NCBI GenBank assembly: GCA_029550525.1
Contig: JAKPHF010000046.1
Location: 62,001-126,000 of the forward strand
Length of the DNA: 64,000 bases
Origin: Planctomycetota bacterium
Lineage (GTDB): Bacteria; Planctomycetota; Phycisphaerae; UBA1845; PWPN01
Direction: 5' to 3'
Shown: positions 39,078 to 47,564 of the stretch, in pieces
Position numbering within the stretch: the stretch's first letter is position 1
How the letters are laid out: every line of letters starts with the position of its first letter
Translations under genes and position numbers: made by a program
Notes under the pieces: generated by a model
What the model saw: only the letters and a program-made list of their open reading frames with translations
Database searches by the model: none
What the model was told of the DNA's origin: nothing

Positions 39078-40100
39078 TCACCTCGCCGCTCCGAGCCCGA
39101 TTTCGCCGGCGGCGCCGCAGGGCCGGCCGGTCGTGCGGGCGCTCGTGCGTGCCGGCTCGGCATAGCGCCGCAGCATCCGCACACAGAACTCGGCGTACTC
39201 CTCCGGCTGCCGGGGTGGACTGGTGTGATGCGGCGCCATTCCCCGGTGCTCGGGCGTGAAGCAGAACGTCACCGTCACGTTGAAGTCCCGCAGCGCCTCC
39301 ATCTGGCGGTCGAACCATTCCATCGCGTTCGGTTGGTATGAGTCCGCCCAGCTCAGGCCGGTCCGTAAATAGCGAACGCCCAACCGGCGCATCCATTCGA
39401 CAGCCTCGTCCAGCCGATGATCCTGGTAATGGAACCACTGACACAAGCCCAATTGCGGCGTGTGCCGCATGAACTGCTCGAGCGCGGGCTTGGGACTCCC
39501 ATCCTCGCGAAGCAGGCCGAGGTAGAAGTGCCGATAATACGCCGAGCCTTCCGCCTCGCGATGGCGCGTGGTCGCCGGCCACGCCCGGGGCAAGTCATAC
39601 AGGCTGTACCAGTGAATGCGATCGGCCCGGCCGCAGAGCAGTTCCGCCGTGCGCTGCACGCCCCAGACCTGCACCTCCTCCGCGCCGAACGAAGACACCC
39701 CCACCTCCGACACCCACACCGGCAGTTGCGTCACGGCTTGGATTTCGGCAAGTTTCGCCGGCCAATCGTGAATGGGCCAATGATTCCAATCCAACGGAAA
39801 ACCGTGCACCGCCACCACGTCCACGTCGTCGAGAACGCCGAAGCCGTCCATTCGCTCGATGAACAGCGGATCGATGGGCGAGATGCCGCCCAGCACCCGC
39901 GGCAAGCCCGGCCACTCCGCCCCGATCGCCCGACCCGCAAGCTTGACCATGTGGGCGAACCTCGACCAGTCCTTGTCGATTTCAAAGTCCCAATGCGACT
40001 TGTTGTTCGGCTCGTTCCACAGCATCACTGCTTCGATCATCCGCGCGTTCTCCTCCCGCCAGTGCGGCACCGGCATCCGCCAGTGTCGATGAACGAACAC
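39078..40100 (-). CDS. Glycoside hydrolase-like (clan GH-A) protein
   Basis: 340 residues from a GTG at 40100, 6 nt after the methyltransferase stop. A TIM-barrel glycosidase pattern is clear: MLWNEPNNKSHW with the acid/base E30, and WVSEVGVSSFG with the probable nucleophile. A second barrel-like half (YLRTGLSWADSYQPNAMEWF) follows. There is no signal peptide, so it acts in the cytoplasm unless exported otherwise. After RMLRRYA the C-terminal 25 residues are low-complexity and look fused to foreign sequence next to the acetyltransferase remnant. The substrate is probably a glycoside made or turned over by this locus. Confidence 0.75.
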   Translation of the reverse strand: MFVHRHWRMPVPHWREENARMIEAVMLWNEPNNKSHWDFEIDKDWSRFAHMVKLAGRAIGAEWPGLPRVLGGISPIDPLFIERMDGFGVLDDVDVVAVHGFPLDWNHWPIHDWPAKLAEIQAVTQLPVWVSEVGVSSFGAEEVQVWGVQRTAELLCGRADRIHWYSLYDLPRAWPATTRHREAEGSAYYRHFYLGLLREDGSPKPALEQFMRHTPQLGLCQWFHYQDHRLDEAVEWMRRLGVRYLRTGLSWADSYQPNAMEWFDRQMEALRDFNVTVTFCFTPEHRGMAPHHTSPPRQPEEYAEFCVRMLRRYAEPARTSARTTGRPCGAAGEIGLGAAR

Positions 40101-40106
40101 GACGGC

Positions 40107-40925
40107 TCACGACGAATGCGATCGTCGAGCCGCGTACACGGGTCGCGGCCCGTCTGGACCGTCCGGCATCTCCCGCCGCCGGCAGACGAACACCTCCGGC
40201 TCGGGATGACTCAGGATTTCGAATCCGGCACTGCGTAACATCGCTTGCGAGCAGGCGAGGTTCGGAACCCACCAGTTCGTCTCGTCGTTGGCGTACTTAT
40301 GCTCGATGAAATGCAGCTTGGGCCATCCCGGCGCATTGAAGATGCCCGTCTCCCAGAAGTCGTAATCGGGCTCGACCTCGACGACCTCACGACTGCCTCG
40401 CTGCATGGATTGAAAGATCAACAGATCGCGAGCCACCTCGGCGTGAATGAGATCCAGAGCGAGCAGCGGGTGCCGCAAGTGATAAAGCACGCCCAGAAAC
40501 AGCACGATGTCGAATTTCTCGCCCAGCAGCCCCACGTCGTACACCGACAGCCGGCGATATTCGACGTCCACGCCGAGCACGCCAGCCGCGAATCGGGCCT
40601 GCTCGAGGTAGGAATCCGCCCAATCGACCCCGACGACCCGCTCCGCCCCTCGCCGCTTCATCTCGATCGCGTGGAAACCGGCGTTGCAGCCGATGTCCAG
40701 CACGGTCTTGCCTCGCAGATCCTGGGGCAGCGCGTCGGCGAATGCTCTCCATTTGACACCCGGGTAGTCGCCCAGGTAATGATCCGGCGCAGTCTGCACA
40801 CCCTTCAGATTGATGTTGTGAAACCACGGCCCGAGCTCCTTCACCCTACGCTCGATCTCAGCCCGGTCCAGTTCCCAACCCGGATTGTCACCTCGCTCTG
40901 CGCTTTGGGGTCTGGTTGAAGCCAT
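40107..40925 (-). CDS. SAM-dependent methyltransferase, CmoB-like (TIGR04290-type)
   Basis: 272 residues. The start is the ATG at 40925 (MASTRPQSAE). The family core is WFHNINLKGVQTAPDHYLGD followed by motif I VLDIGCNAGFHAIEMKRRGA and VLYHLRHPLLALDLI. This matches the CmoB-related methyltransferases that occur beside glycosidase genes (TIGR04290 in my recollection). The frame extends upstream only through remnant DNA. Its glycosidase partner follows by 6 nt. Substrate unknown. Confidence 0.78.
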   Translation of the reverse strand: MASTRPQSAERGDNPGWELDRAEIERRVKELGPWFHNINLKGVQTAPDHYLGDYPGVKWRAFADALPQDLRGKTVLDIGCNAGFHAIEMKRRGAERVVGVDWADSYLEQARFAAGVLGVDVEYRRLSVYDVGLLGEKFDIVLFLGVLYHLRHPLLALDLIHAEVARDLLIFQSMQRGSREVVEVEPDYDFWETGIFNAPGWPKLHFIEHKYANDETNWWVPNLACSQAMLRSAGFEILSHPEPEVFVCRRREMPDGPDGPRPVYAARRSHSS

Positions 40926-40945
40926 AACACACTCGCCGAAGAAGC

Positions 40946-41172
40946 TCACCGGTCGACGCGTCCGATCGTCGCCGGCGCGGGCCCGGCTTCGGACGACACC
41001 ATCGAGCTCAGCAGCCGGATCGCCTCGCGGTATCCATGCAAGGTCCCCACGTGCGTGTAGGCTTGGCGGGCTTTCACGCCCCGCGCCTGGCCGCCCCACT
41101 GGAAATACGCGTTCACCAGCGTTCCGATGTACTCGCCGCGGCACTGCCGCTCGAGCCCCAGTACGTGCAACT
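40946..41172 (-). pseudogene. C-terminal remnant of a sugar nucleotidyltransferase
   Basis: Reads RGEYIGTLVNAYFQWGGQAR and AYTHVGTLHGYREAIRLLSS, which matches the C-terminal end of NTP-transferase (glucose-1-phosphate nucleotidyltransferase-like) proteins. No start codon or N-terminal catalytic domain is present; upstream lies the first 26 codons of a different gene. Confidence 0.65.
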
Positions 41173-41174
41173 CC

Positions 41175-41255
41175 TTAATACAAGCCGTGCCACAACGTCG
41201 CATGACCATTGCCCCAGGGCGAATTGATCGACAGGCCGAACACGACAATCTTCAT
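41175..41255 (-). pseudogene. N-terminal remnant of a glycosyltransferase gene
   Basis: After a good GGGGG site the ATG at 41255 begins MKIVVFGLSINSPWGNGHAT then LWHGLY and a stop. This is the usual opening of a glycosyltransferase family (the GNGHAT loop), cut after 26 codons and joined to the nucleotidyltransferase remnant. The promoter and ribosome site look intact, so a short useless peptide could still be made. Confidence 0.65.
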
Positions 41256-41314
41256 GCTGCCCCCTGAACGCATCAGCCGGTTAGAACCGGGGAGCGAGCA
41301 TCTTGCCCGCCTAA

Positions 41315-42403
41315 TCAGCACGCCTCTTCGCCGCGGATGAACGCGTCCAACCTCATCCGGGCCTGGCTGTCGGTGAACTGTTGGGGCGGCGTTTTCATGA
41401 AGTAGCTCGAGGGGCCGGTCAGCGGGCCGCCGATGCCGCGATCCAGAGCCAGCCGTGCGCAGCGAATCGCGTCGATAACCACGCCGGCCGAGTTAGGCGA
41501 GTCCCAGACCTCCAGTTTCATCTCGCACAACAGCGGCACGTTCCCGAACGTCGTACCTTCCATGCGAATGTGGCAGAACTTGCGGTCCGCCATCCAGGGC
41601 ACATAATCGCTCGGGCCGACGTGAGCGTCGGCGTCGGCGATGGGATAATCGAGCTGGCTGGTGACGGCCCGGGTTTTGGACAGCTTCTTGGATTCCAGCC
41701 GCTCGCGCTCGAGCATGTTCATGAAGTCGGTATTGCCCCCGAAATTCAGTTGGTAGGTCCGGTCCAGCCGCACACCTCGATCGCGGAAGAGGTTGGCCAA
41801 CACACGGTGGCTGATGGTCGCACCAAGCTGGCTCTTGATGTCATCCCCGATGAGGGGCAGACCCTTGTCCTCGAAACGGACCGCCCACTCCGGCTTCGAA
41901 GCGATGAACACCGGAATGCAGTTGATGAATGCACAACCGGCCTCGAGCACCTGCTCGGCGTACCACTCGGTGGCCTTCTGCGATCCCACCGGTAGGTACG
42001 ACACGACAACCTCCGTACCCGTGTCGCGCAGGACGCGAGCGACGTTGACCGCCGGTCCCGGCGCCTCTTGGATGATTTCCCGAAGGTACTTGCCCAGCCC
42101 GTCGTGCGTTGGCCCTCGGCGGACCGGCACGCCCAACTCGGGTACGCGGGCAAACTGATACGTGTTATTCGGTGCGGCGAATATCGCTTCGGCCAGATCG
42201 CGTCCGACCTTGGTGGCGCTCACGTCGAACGCGGCCGAGAACTCGATCTCGCCCACGTGATAGCCTCCGAGCCGCACGTGCATCAGCCCGGGCACGAACT
42301 GTCCGTCGTCGGCATGGCGGTAGAACTCGACGCCCTGCACCAGCGCCGACGCGCAGTTGCCCACGCCGACGACGGCCACGCGTATGGGTTTTCTTCGACT
42401 CAT
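41315..42403 (-). CDS. ino1: Inositol-3-phosphate synthase
   Basis: 362 residues, the length of the short archaeal/actinobacterial type. It converts glucose 6-phosphate to myo-inositol 1-phosphate with bound NAD. The N-terminal [20 protein letters not shown], the mid [19 protein letters not shown] and [12 protein letters not shown] are family hallmarks. The ATG at 42403 begins [12 protein letters not shown]; a longer frame (42442) lacks support. Inositol phosphate could feed inositol lipids or an inositol-bearing glycan made by this locus. Confidence 0.92.
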   Translation of the reverse strand: MSRRKPIRVAVVGVGNCASALVQGVEFYRHADDGQFVPGLMHVRLGGYHVGEIEFSAAFDVSATKVGRDLAEAIFAAPNNTYQFARVPELGVPVRRGPTHDGLGKYLREIIQEAPGPAVNVARVLRDTGTEVVVSYLPVGSQKATEWYAEQVLEAGCAFINCIPVFIASKPEWAVRFEDKGLPLIGDDIKSQLGATISHRVLANLFRDRGVRLDRTYQLNFGGNTDFMNMLERERLESKKLSKTRAVTSQLDYPIADADAHVGPSDYVPWMADRKFCHIRMEGTTFGNVPLLCEMKLEVWDSPNSAGVVIDAIRCARLALDRGIGGPLTGPSSYFMKTPPQQFTDSQARMRLDAFIRGEEAC

Positions 42404-42830
42404 CTTCGTATTGACTCCCGCGAGCCAGAGTGGCCGGGACAAGGCACAAGTGTGGCCCGCCGCCGCCTTGTTCGCCCCTGGAGATCATCCGCTCCCGACC
42501 CCTCCTCATCTGCTTGGGACGGATTGTGGCTGGACTTTGTCCCCGTCGGCGACAGATATCTGTCGCGCGCATACCGGGACACCCGTCGGCGACCGCATGA
42601 TGTCGGTCAAGATGACGCGCCGGCGCATTCTAGCGCTGTATCCGCCGGCCGGCCCTTGCCCATTTCAGGGACGCTGGCATCTCGCCCGCCCGATGCATGC
42701 AAGATGCCGTCCCATCAAGTGGTCTGACGGAACCAACGGCAAACCGCTCGCGTACGGCCACACCATCCGCCACAGCGGTGCGTTCAGGACATTCGCGGAG
42801 AGAAGATGAAGCCGGAACAGGAAAGCGATT
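42404..42830. other. Intergenic, no gene recognised
   Basis: 427 nt between the ABC exporter and the inositol-phosphate synthase. It contains a half copy of repeat family A (GGCATCTCGCCCGCC at about 42677) and otherwise unique sequence. The synthase promoter should lie in its left third. Confidence 0.4.
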
Positions 42831-44807
42831 CTACGCCCTCAGTTCCCGGCGAAGCATGGCGGGCAAGTCGAAATTCTCCTGAGGCATGGTGCGCCACTCG
42901 CGGTGAAACCGGTCCACTTGCAACTGCCGTTCGGCCATCGACCGATACAGGCCGCCCTGAGCGAGCAGCTCCTCATGCGTGCCCTGCTCGGCGATCCGGC
43001 CGCGATCCATGTAGTAGATCATGTCGCAGTCGGTAACCGCGCTGATCCGGTGCGACACGAGGACGATGGTGCGCCGCCCTTTGAGCTTCCGCAACGACTC
43101 GGTGATCAGGTGCTCGTGATGAGCGTCCAAAGCGCTGGTCGGCTCGTCGAGCACGATGATGGGGGCTTGCGTCAGCAGAGCCCGGGCTACCGCAATGCGT
43201 TGGCGCTGGCCGCCCGAGAGGTTCATGCTGCCTTCCGTGAGCGCGGACTGATAGCCTTCGGGCAATGCCTCGATGAACTCGGCCGCGCCGGCGAGTTCGG
43301 CGGCTTCACGGATCTCCTCGAAACTTGCGTCGGGCCGCGCGTACGCGATGTTCTCTGCAATCGTGGTAGGCAGCAGCACGCTGTCCTGCAACACGAGGGC
43401 GAGGTGCCGGCGCAGATCCTGCAGTCGAATGTCGCGCATGTCGTGCCCGTCGAGCGTCAGCCGGCCGCCGGTCGGGTCGTAGAAACGCGGCAGCAGGTTC
43501 AACACCGTGCTCTTACCGACGCCGCTCGAACCGACGAACGCGACCATCCGGCCCGGCTCGATGCGCACGCTCACGCCTTGCAGCACCGGCTTGTCATCGC
43601 CGTATGCAAATGACACGTCGTGGAGTTCGAGCACCCGGGGCTGAACCGGCAGCCGCACCGCCCCCGGCTTGTCCGTGATGACCGACTCGCGATCGAGGAC
43701 CTCGAACACACGCCGGGCCCCTGCCACGCCGCCCTGAATGTTGGGCCCGATGCCGGTGATCTTGCACAGCGGATCCCACAGCAGGCCAAGGTACGAGGTG
43801 AAAATCATCAGGTCGCCCACCGTCAATCCACCGGCTCCGGGTTCGACGAACAGGTTGTGCCAGACGAGATAGCCGCCGTAGCCGAACACCGCCGCACCGC
43901 CCACGCCGAAGATCGTGCCCACGGTCAACCAGTAGAACATCTCCTGCCAATTGAGCCGCCACCACGCTTCGATGTTCCGGCGGATCGTGCCGTGAAACTG
44001 CTGAAACTCGTCCTGCTCGCGGCAGAACGCCTGCACCAGGCCGACCGACGACATGGACCGTTGCACCGTGGTGGTGTACTCCGACTCGACCTCGCGGGCC
44101 TCCAGCGTCCGCCGCTCGAGCCGGCGGCCGAACAGCACGTTGGCAGTCATGAGAGGCGGCGCGATCGACAATGCCACCAGCGTGAGCGTCACGCTGCGAG
44201 AGCTCAGCGTCCACAGGATGAACACCAGGCTGAAGACGGCGATGAACGTGGAAATGAAGACGCCCAGGATGGCCTGGCAGCCGTACGTGTCGTAGCTCAG
44301 GCGAAAAATGGCGTCGCCCTGCGGCTGCGCGCGATGATAGCTGAGATGTAGCGCCTGCAGCTTGCGATATAGATCGCAGCGAACCCGCATCAACCCGTGG
44401 TAGTTCACCCGGTTGTTGACCACCGTGCGAGCCATGGTCAGCAGGTCCTGCGTTGCCTTCATGAGCAGCCCGATGACCGCCAGACCGATGATCTGGCCGA
44501 GACGACTCTCGGGAAGCGGCGCGAGGAACAGGCGATAAATGAAGCCCTGCTGGAGACTGTTCGACAGCACGGAGTCCACCAGCACTGCCATGGGCCAAGC
44601 CATCAGCAGCCCCAGACCGGTGTTGGCGGCAATGATGACAAGCAGCAGCACGACCAACGGCAGGTCAGGCCGAAAATAGGACAGCGCCCGCAGGTAGAAC
44701 CGCACCTGCTCGCGCCAGCGTTCCCGCGCCGTAGCGCGGGGTCTGCCGCCCGAACCGTCCGCCTCCGAATCCTGGGCTGCCTGCGTCTTCCAAGTAGCCG
44801 CGCTCAC
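42831..44807 (-). CDS. ABC exporter, fused permease and ATPase
   Basis: 658-residue half-transporter, MsbA/MDR-like. Six transmembrane helices lie in about 45-350. The ATPase has Walker A GSSGVGKST, the signature LSGGQRQR, Walker B IIVLDEPTSALD and the switch His in VLVSHR. GTG start at 44807 with GGGAGG. It exports lipids, glycolipids or peptides as a homodimer; its position upstream of inositol and glycan genes suggests lipid-linked or glycan export, which is inference. Confidence 0.9.
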   Translation of the reverse strand: MSAATWKTQAAQDSEADGSGGRPRATARERWREQVRFYLRALSYFRPDLPLVVLLLVIIAANTGLGLLMAWPMAVLVDSVLSNSLQQGFIYRLFLAPLPESRLGQIIGLAVIGLLMKATQDLLTMARTVVNNRVNYHGLMRVRCDLYRKLQALHLSYHRAQPQGDAIFRLSYDTYGCQAILGVFISTFIAVFSLVFILWTLSSRSVTLTLVALSIAPPLMTANVLFGRRLERRTLEAREVESEYTTTVQRSMSSVGLVQAFCREQDEFQQFHGTIRRNIEAWWRLNWQEMFYWLTVGTIFGVGGAAVFGYGGYLVWHNLFVEPGAGGLTVGDLMIFTSYLGLLWDPLCKITGIGPNIQGGVAGARRVFEVLDRESVITDKPGAVRLPVQPRVLELHDVSFAYGDDKPVLQGVSVRIEPGRMVAFVGSSGVGKSTVLNLLPRFYDPTGGRLTLDGHDMRDIRLQDLRRHLALVLQDSVLLPTTIAENIAYARPDASFEEIREAAELAGAAEFIEALPEGYQSALTEGSMNLSGGQRQRIAVARALLTQAPIIVLDEPTSALDAHHEHLITESLRKLKGRRTIVLVSHRISAVTDCDMIYYMDRGRIAEQGTHEELLAQGGLYRSMAERQLQVDRFHREWRTMPQENFDLPAMLRRELRA

Positions 44808-44988
44808 CAGAAAACCTCCCGCCGCCTACGGTCGGGACCGGCTGATGCCCGATCCGCCGCATGGGCAAAACTATTACTGGATGATCAGCGAGAGGTTCGA
44901 AGGAAGTGAAAAGAACCATCCAACAACGCCGCGCCGTTGCGGGCGGGCGAACGATATAACCCGGCAAGCGGTGGCGACGCCACTCGGA

Positions 44989-45007
44989 GGCGGGCATCTT
45001 GCCCGCC
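44989..45007. repeat. GC palindrome, intergenic repeat family A
   Basis: GGCGGGCATCTTGCCCGCC between ispH and the ABC exporter gene, both leftward. Confidence 0.85.
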
Positions 45008-45036
45008 TCACGTCCTGATCGGCAAGAGAACCGGGT

Positions 45037-45894
45037 TCAGGCTTCGGCGGGCTGAAGGGCCCGAAGCTTCTCGGCGAACTCATTGATGATGTAGTCGGGC
45101 GTGGAGGCGCCGGCGGTCACGCCTGCGACCTTGTGGCCGGCCACCATCTCGGGCCTGAACTGATCCCACGACTCCAGGTGATACGTGGGCAACCCGTGCT
45201 GCTCGCAAATCCGAGCCAGCTCGCGCGTGTTCGCGCTGTGCAGTCCGCCCAGAACGAACATCACGTCCACCTCGGCGCACAGCTCCGCCACCGCTTCCTG
45301 CCGCCGCACCACTTCGAGACACAAGGTGTTCACGACCTTGAGCTCGCGGAAGGGCCGGGCGGCGATGGCGCCGATCATCCGGGCCACATGCTCGGGAGCG
45401 TGCGTGGTCTGGGCGACGATGCCGAGACGCTCGCGCCGCGGCAACAGCCGGTCGAGATCGGCTTCGCTGTCCACCACGATGACATCCGGCGCATAGCCGA
45501 TGACGCCGCGCACCTCGGGATGGTTGGCGTCGCCGATCATGACCACGCGGTAGCCTTCCTCGTGCAGTTGCTTGACCACCGTCTGGGCGCGCTTCACCAG
45601 CACGCAGGTCGCGTCCACGATCTCCAACTGTTTCTCGGCCGCCCGAGCGTACGTGTCGGGGCCGGCGCCGTGCGAGCGGACGAGCACGGTCGTGCCGGGC
45701 GCCAACTGCTCCAGGTCACCCGACTGGTTCAAACCGGCCTTCTCCAGATCCTGGACGACCTGGGGGTTGTGAATGACCGGCCCCAGCGCCACGACCTTGC
45801 CCGGCTCGTGCTCCCGAACGGTACGCTGGGCCAGTTCGATGGCGTCCTCGACGCCGAAACAAAATCCGCGTTTACGTGCCAGCCTGACTTCCAT
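45037..45894 (-). CDS. ispH: 4-hydroxy-3-methylbut-2-enyl diphosphate reductase
   Basis: 285-residue iron-sulfur enzyme, last step of the MEP isoprenoid pathway, releasing IPP and DMAPP. The cluster cysteines are in GFCFGVEDAI (C12), DATCVLV (about C96) and NTLCLEV. HNPQVV, RSHGAG, NHPEVRGVIGY and the C-terminal GASTPDYII are conserved. It overlaps plsC by 23 nt, giving the cmk-plsC-ispH order seen in many bacteria. Confidence 0.95.
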   Translation of the reverse strand: MEVRLARKRGFCFGVEDAIELAQRTVREHEPGKVVALGPVIHNPQVVQDLEKAGLNQSGDLEQLAPGTTVLVRSHGAGPDTYARAAEKQLEIVDATCVLVKRAQTVVKQLHEEGYRVVMIGDANHPEVRGVIGYAPDVIVVDSEADLDRLLPRRERLGIVAQTTHAPEHVARMIGAIAARPFRELKVVNTLCLEVVRRQEAVAELCAEVDVMFVLGGLHSANTRELARICEQHGLPTYHLESWDQFRPEMVAGHKVAGVTAGASTPDYIINEFAEKLRALQPAEA

Positions 45895-46612
45895 GGACTG
45901 ATGGGGCCTCCGTTTCGAACCATTGTAGCCGGCGGGCCGGCACGCGACGATGCCAACGCGTCTGCATTTCGATGATGCGGCGGCGGATCTCCTCGGTGAG
46001 TTCGTCGGGCGTCATGTCCGCGTATTCTTCCGCGGTGATGGGCTTGCCATACTCGATCACCACGTTGCCCAGGCCGGGAAACTTGCGATGGCGCGGCCAC
46101 GCCCGCTCCATGCCGTCTATGAGCGTGGGCACGATCGGGGCCTTGACCTTTTTGGCCACCGTGGCCAGACCCGCGAACATGGGACCGATGCGCCCATCCC
46201 GCGAGCGCGTGCCTTCCGGAAACGCCGCCACCACGCGTCCTTCCTTGAGCCGCCGCATGGTCTCCTTGATGGCCACCATGTCGGCCGTCCCCCGCTTGAT
46301 CGGGTAGGCGTTCAAAAACACGATCAGCCGGCGAAACCACTTGTTCTCGAACAGCGTGTCGCGGGCCATGTAATTGCCCTCGCGATACAACGCCATGGTC
46401 ACCAGCACCGGATCCATGAAGCTCTGGTGGTTACTGACCAGCAGCACGCCCCCCCGCGCGGGAAAATGGTGACGGCCGAACACCCGGGCCTTGAGCAGCA
46501 GCACGCAGGTCCATTGGCAGATCAGCCGGCAGAACCAGTAGGACAACCGCATCTCGGGCAGGACTGAACTCAGGAGGGACGGGCGAGAAGTCTGAAGAGA
46601 GTCCCCATTCAT
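45872..46612 (-). CDS. plsC: 1-acyl-sn-glycerol-3-phosphate acyltransferase
   Basis: 246 residues. The acyltransferase HX4D box is NHQSFMDP and the phosphate-binding box FPEGTRS; an N-terminal hydrophobic segment anchors it. It makes phosphatidic acid from lysophosphatidate, or acylates a related acceptor. Lies 58 nt after cmk and overlaps ispH. The C-terminal tail is poorly conserved. Confidence 0.9.
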   Translation of the reverse strand: MNGDSLQTSRPSLLSSVLPEMRLSYWFCRLICQWTCVLLLKARVFGRHHFPARGGVLLVSNHQSFMDPVLVTMALYREGNYMARDTLFENKWFRRLIVFLNAYPIKRGTADMVAIKETMRRLKEGRVVAAFPEGTRSRDGRIGPMFAGLATVAKKVKAPIVPTLIDGMERAWPRHRKFPGLGNVVIEYGKPITAEEYADMTPDELTEEIRRRIIEMQTRWHRRVPARRLQWFETEAPSVHGSQAGT

Positions 46613-46670
46613 CGATTCATTTCACCTCGGATGTCTGACTCGCCGATTCGCACTGTTGACTTGACACTGC

Positions 46671-47351
46671 TCACTTCGCACTTTTCGCCCCGTGTTCCCT
46701 GCTTCTTACTACTTCCAGCATCCGTTCCACCACCTCGTGAATGCTCATCCGCGTGGTATCGATTACGACGGCTTCGCCCGACTCGAGCAACGGGGCCCAC
46801 TGGGCGCGGTCGTTGTCGTCACGGCTGCGAATGTTTTCGAGCACCTTTTCGTAATCGACTTCCTCGCCCTCGGCCACCATATCGATGTACCGCCGCTCAG
46901 CCCGCTTGGCGTCGTCGGCGTTCACCAGGAACTTCACGTCGGCGTCCGGGAACACCACGCTGCCCTGATCGCGCCCTTCGGTGACCAGGCTTCCCAACTG
47001 TCGGCCGATCTCCCGCTGCTTTTCCACCAGCACCTGTCGAACTCCCGGCACGCGCGAGATGAAACTCGTATGCTGGTTGACCCGCATGGAGCGGATGGCC
47101 TCACTGACGTCCTTGCCGTCCATGACCACCCGCACATGCGTGGGACCGCAATCGAGTTGAATCGAGGTCTGGCGAGCAAGTTCGACCAGCACGTCCGGAT
47201 CATCCAACGGCGTGGCCGTCTCGAGCGCCTTGTACGTCAGCGCCCGGTACATCGCGCCGGTGTCCAGGTACGGAATCTCCAACGCCGCCGCCAGCTTGCG
47301 GGCCGCGGTGGACTTCCCTGAACCGGCCGGACCGTCGATGGTGATGATCAT
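46671..47351 (-). CDS. cmk: Cytidylate kinase
   Basis: 226-residue P-loop kinase phosphorylating CMP and dCMP. Walker A is IDGPAGSGKST (5-15), followed by YLDTGAMYRALT, the NMP-binding insert and TEGRDQGSVVFPDA. Usual length. First gene of the cmk-plsC-ispH group. Its ribosome site is weak (TGAACC before ATG). The spacer upstream carries repeat families A and B. Confidence 0.95.
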   Translation of the reverse strand: MIITIDGPAGSGKSTAARKLAAALEIPYLDTGAMYRALTYKALETATPLDDPDVLVELARQTSIQLDCGPTHVRVVMDGKDVSEAIRSMRVNQHTSFISRVPGVRQVLVEKQREIGRQLGSLVTEGRDQGSVVFPDADVKFLVNADDAKRAERRYIDMVAEGEEVDYEKVLENIRSRDDNDRAQWAPLLESGEAVVIDTTRMSIHEVVERMLEVVRSREHGAKSAK

Positions 47352-47410
47352 GGTTCAGCACACTCCGTTGGCTGAGCATCGTGCACAGGCGGCAGTCTGA
47401 GGTGCTCGCT

Positions 47411-47530
47411 TTGTGGTGCACACTTTGTGGTGTACGCTTCCAGCGTGCACGTGTGCAGGCAGGATGCCTTCGCCACAATACCTGCACGTTCAAGGCCCAC
47501 CCTACGCATGAGGCGGGCAAGATGCTCGCC
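47411..47530. repeat. Repeat families B and A together
   Basis: A B copy (TGTGGTGTACGCTTCCAGCG, GTGCAGGCAGGATGCC, 47411-47480) and an A copy with one arm mismatch (GGCGGGCAAGATGCTCGCC, 47512-47530) fill the gap between miaB and cmk. Confidence 0.8.
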
Positions 47531-47564
47531 CCCCAAAGCCCCGTTCGAGCGTTGGCCTCCGCCG

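Noticed and set aside
40946..41248. 100-residue frame as a genuine gene
   Set aside because: Its right end is the 5' end of a glycosyltransferase read in the wrong frame and the rest is a nucleotidyltransferase C-terminus.
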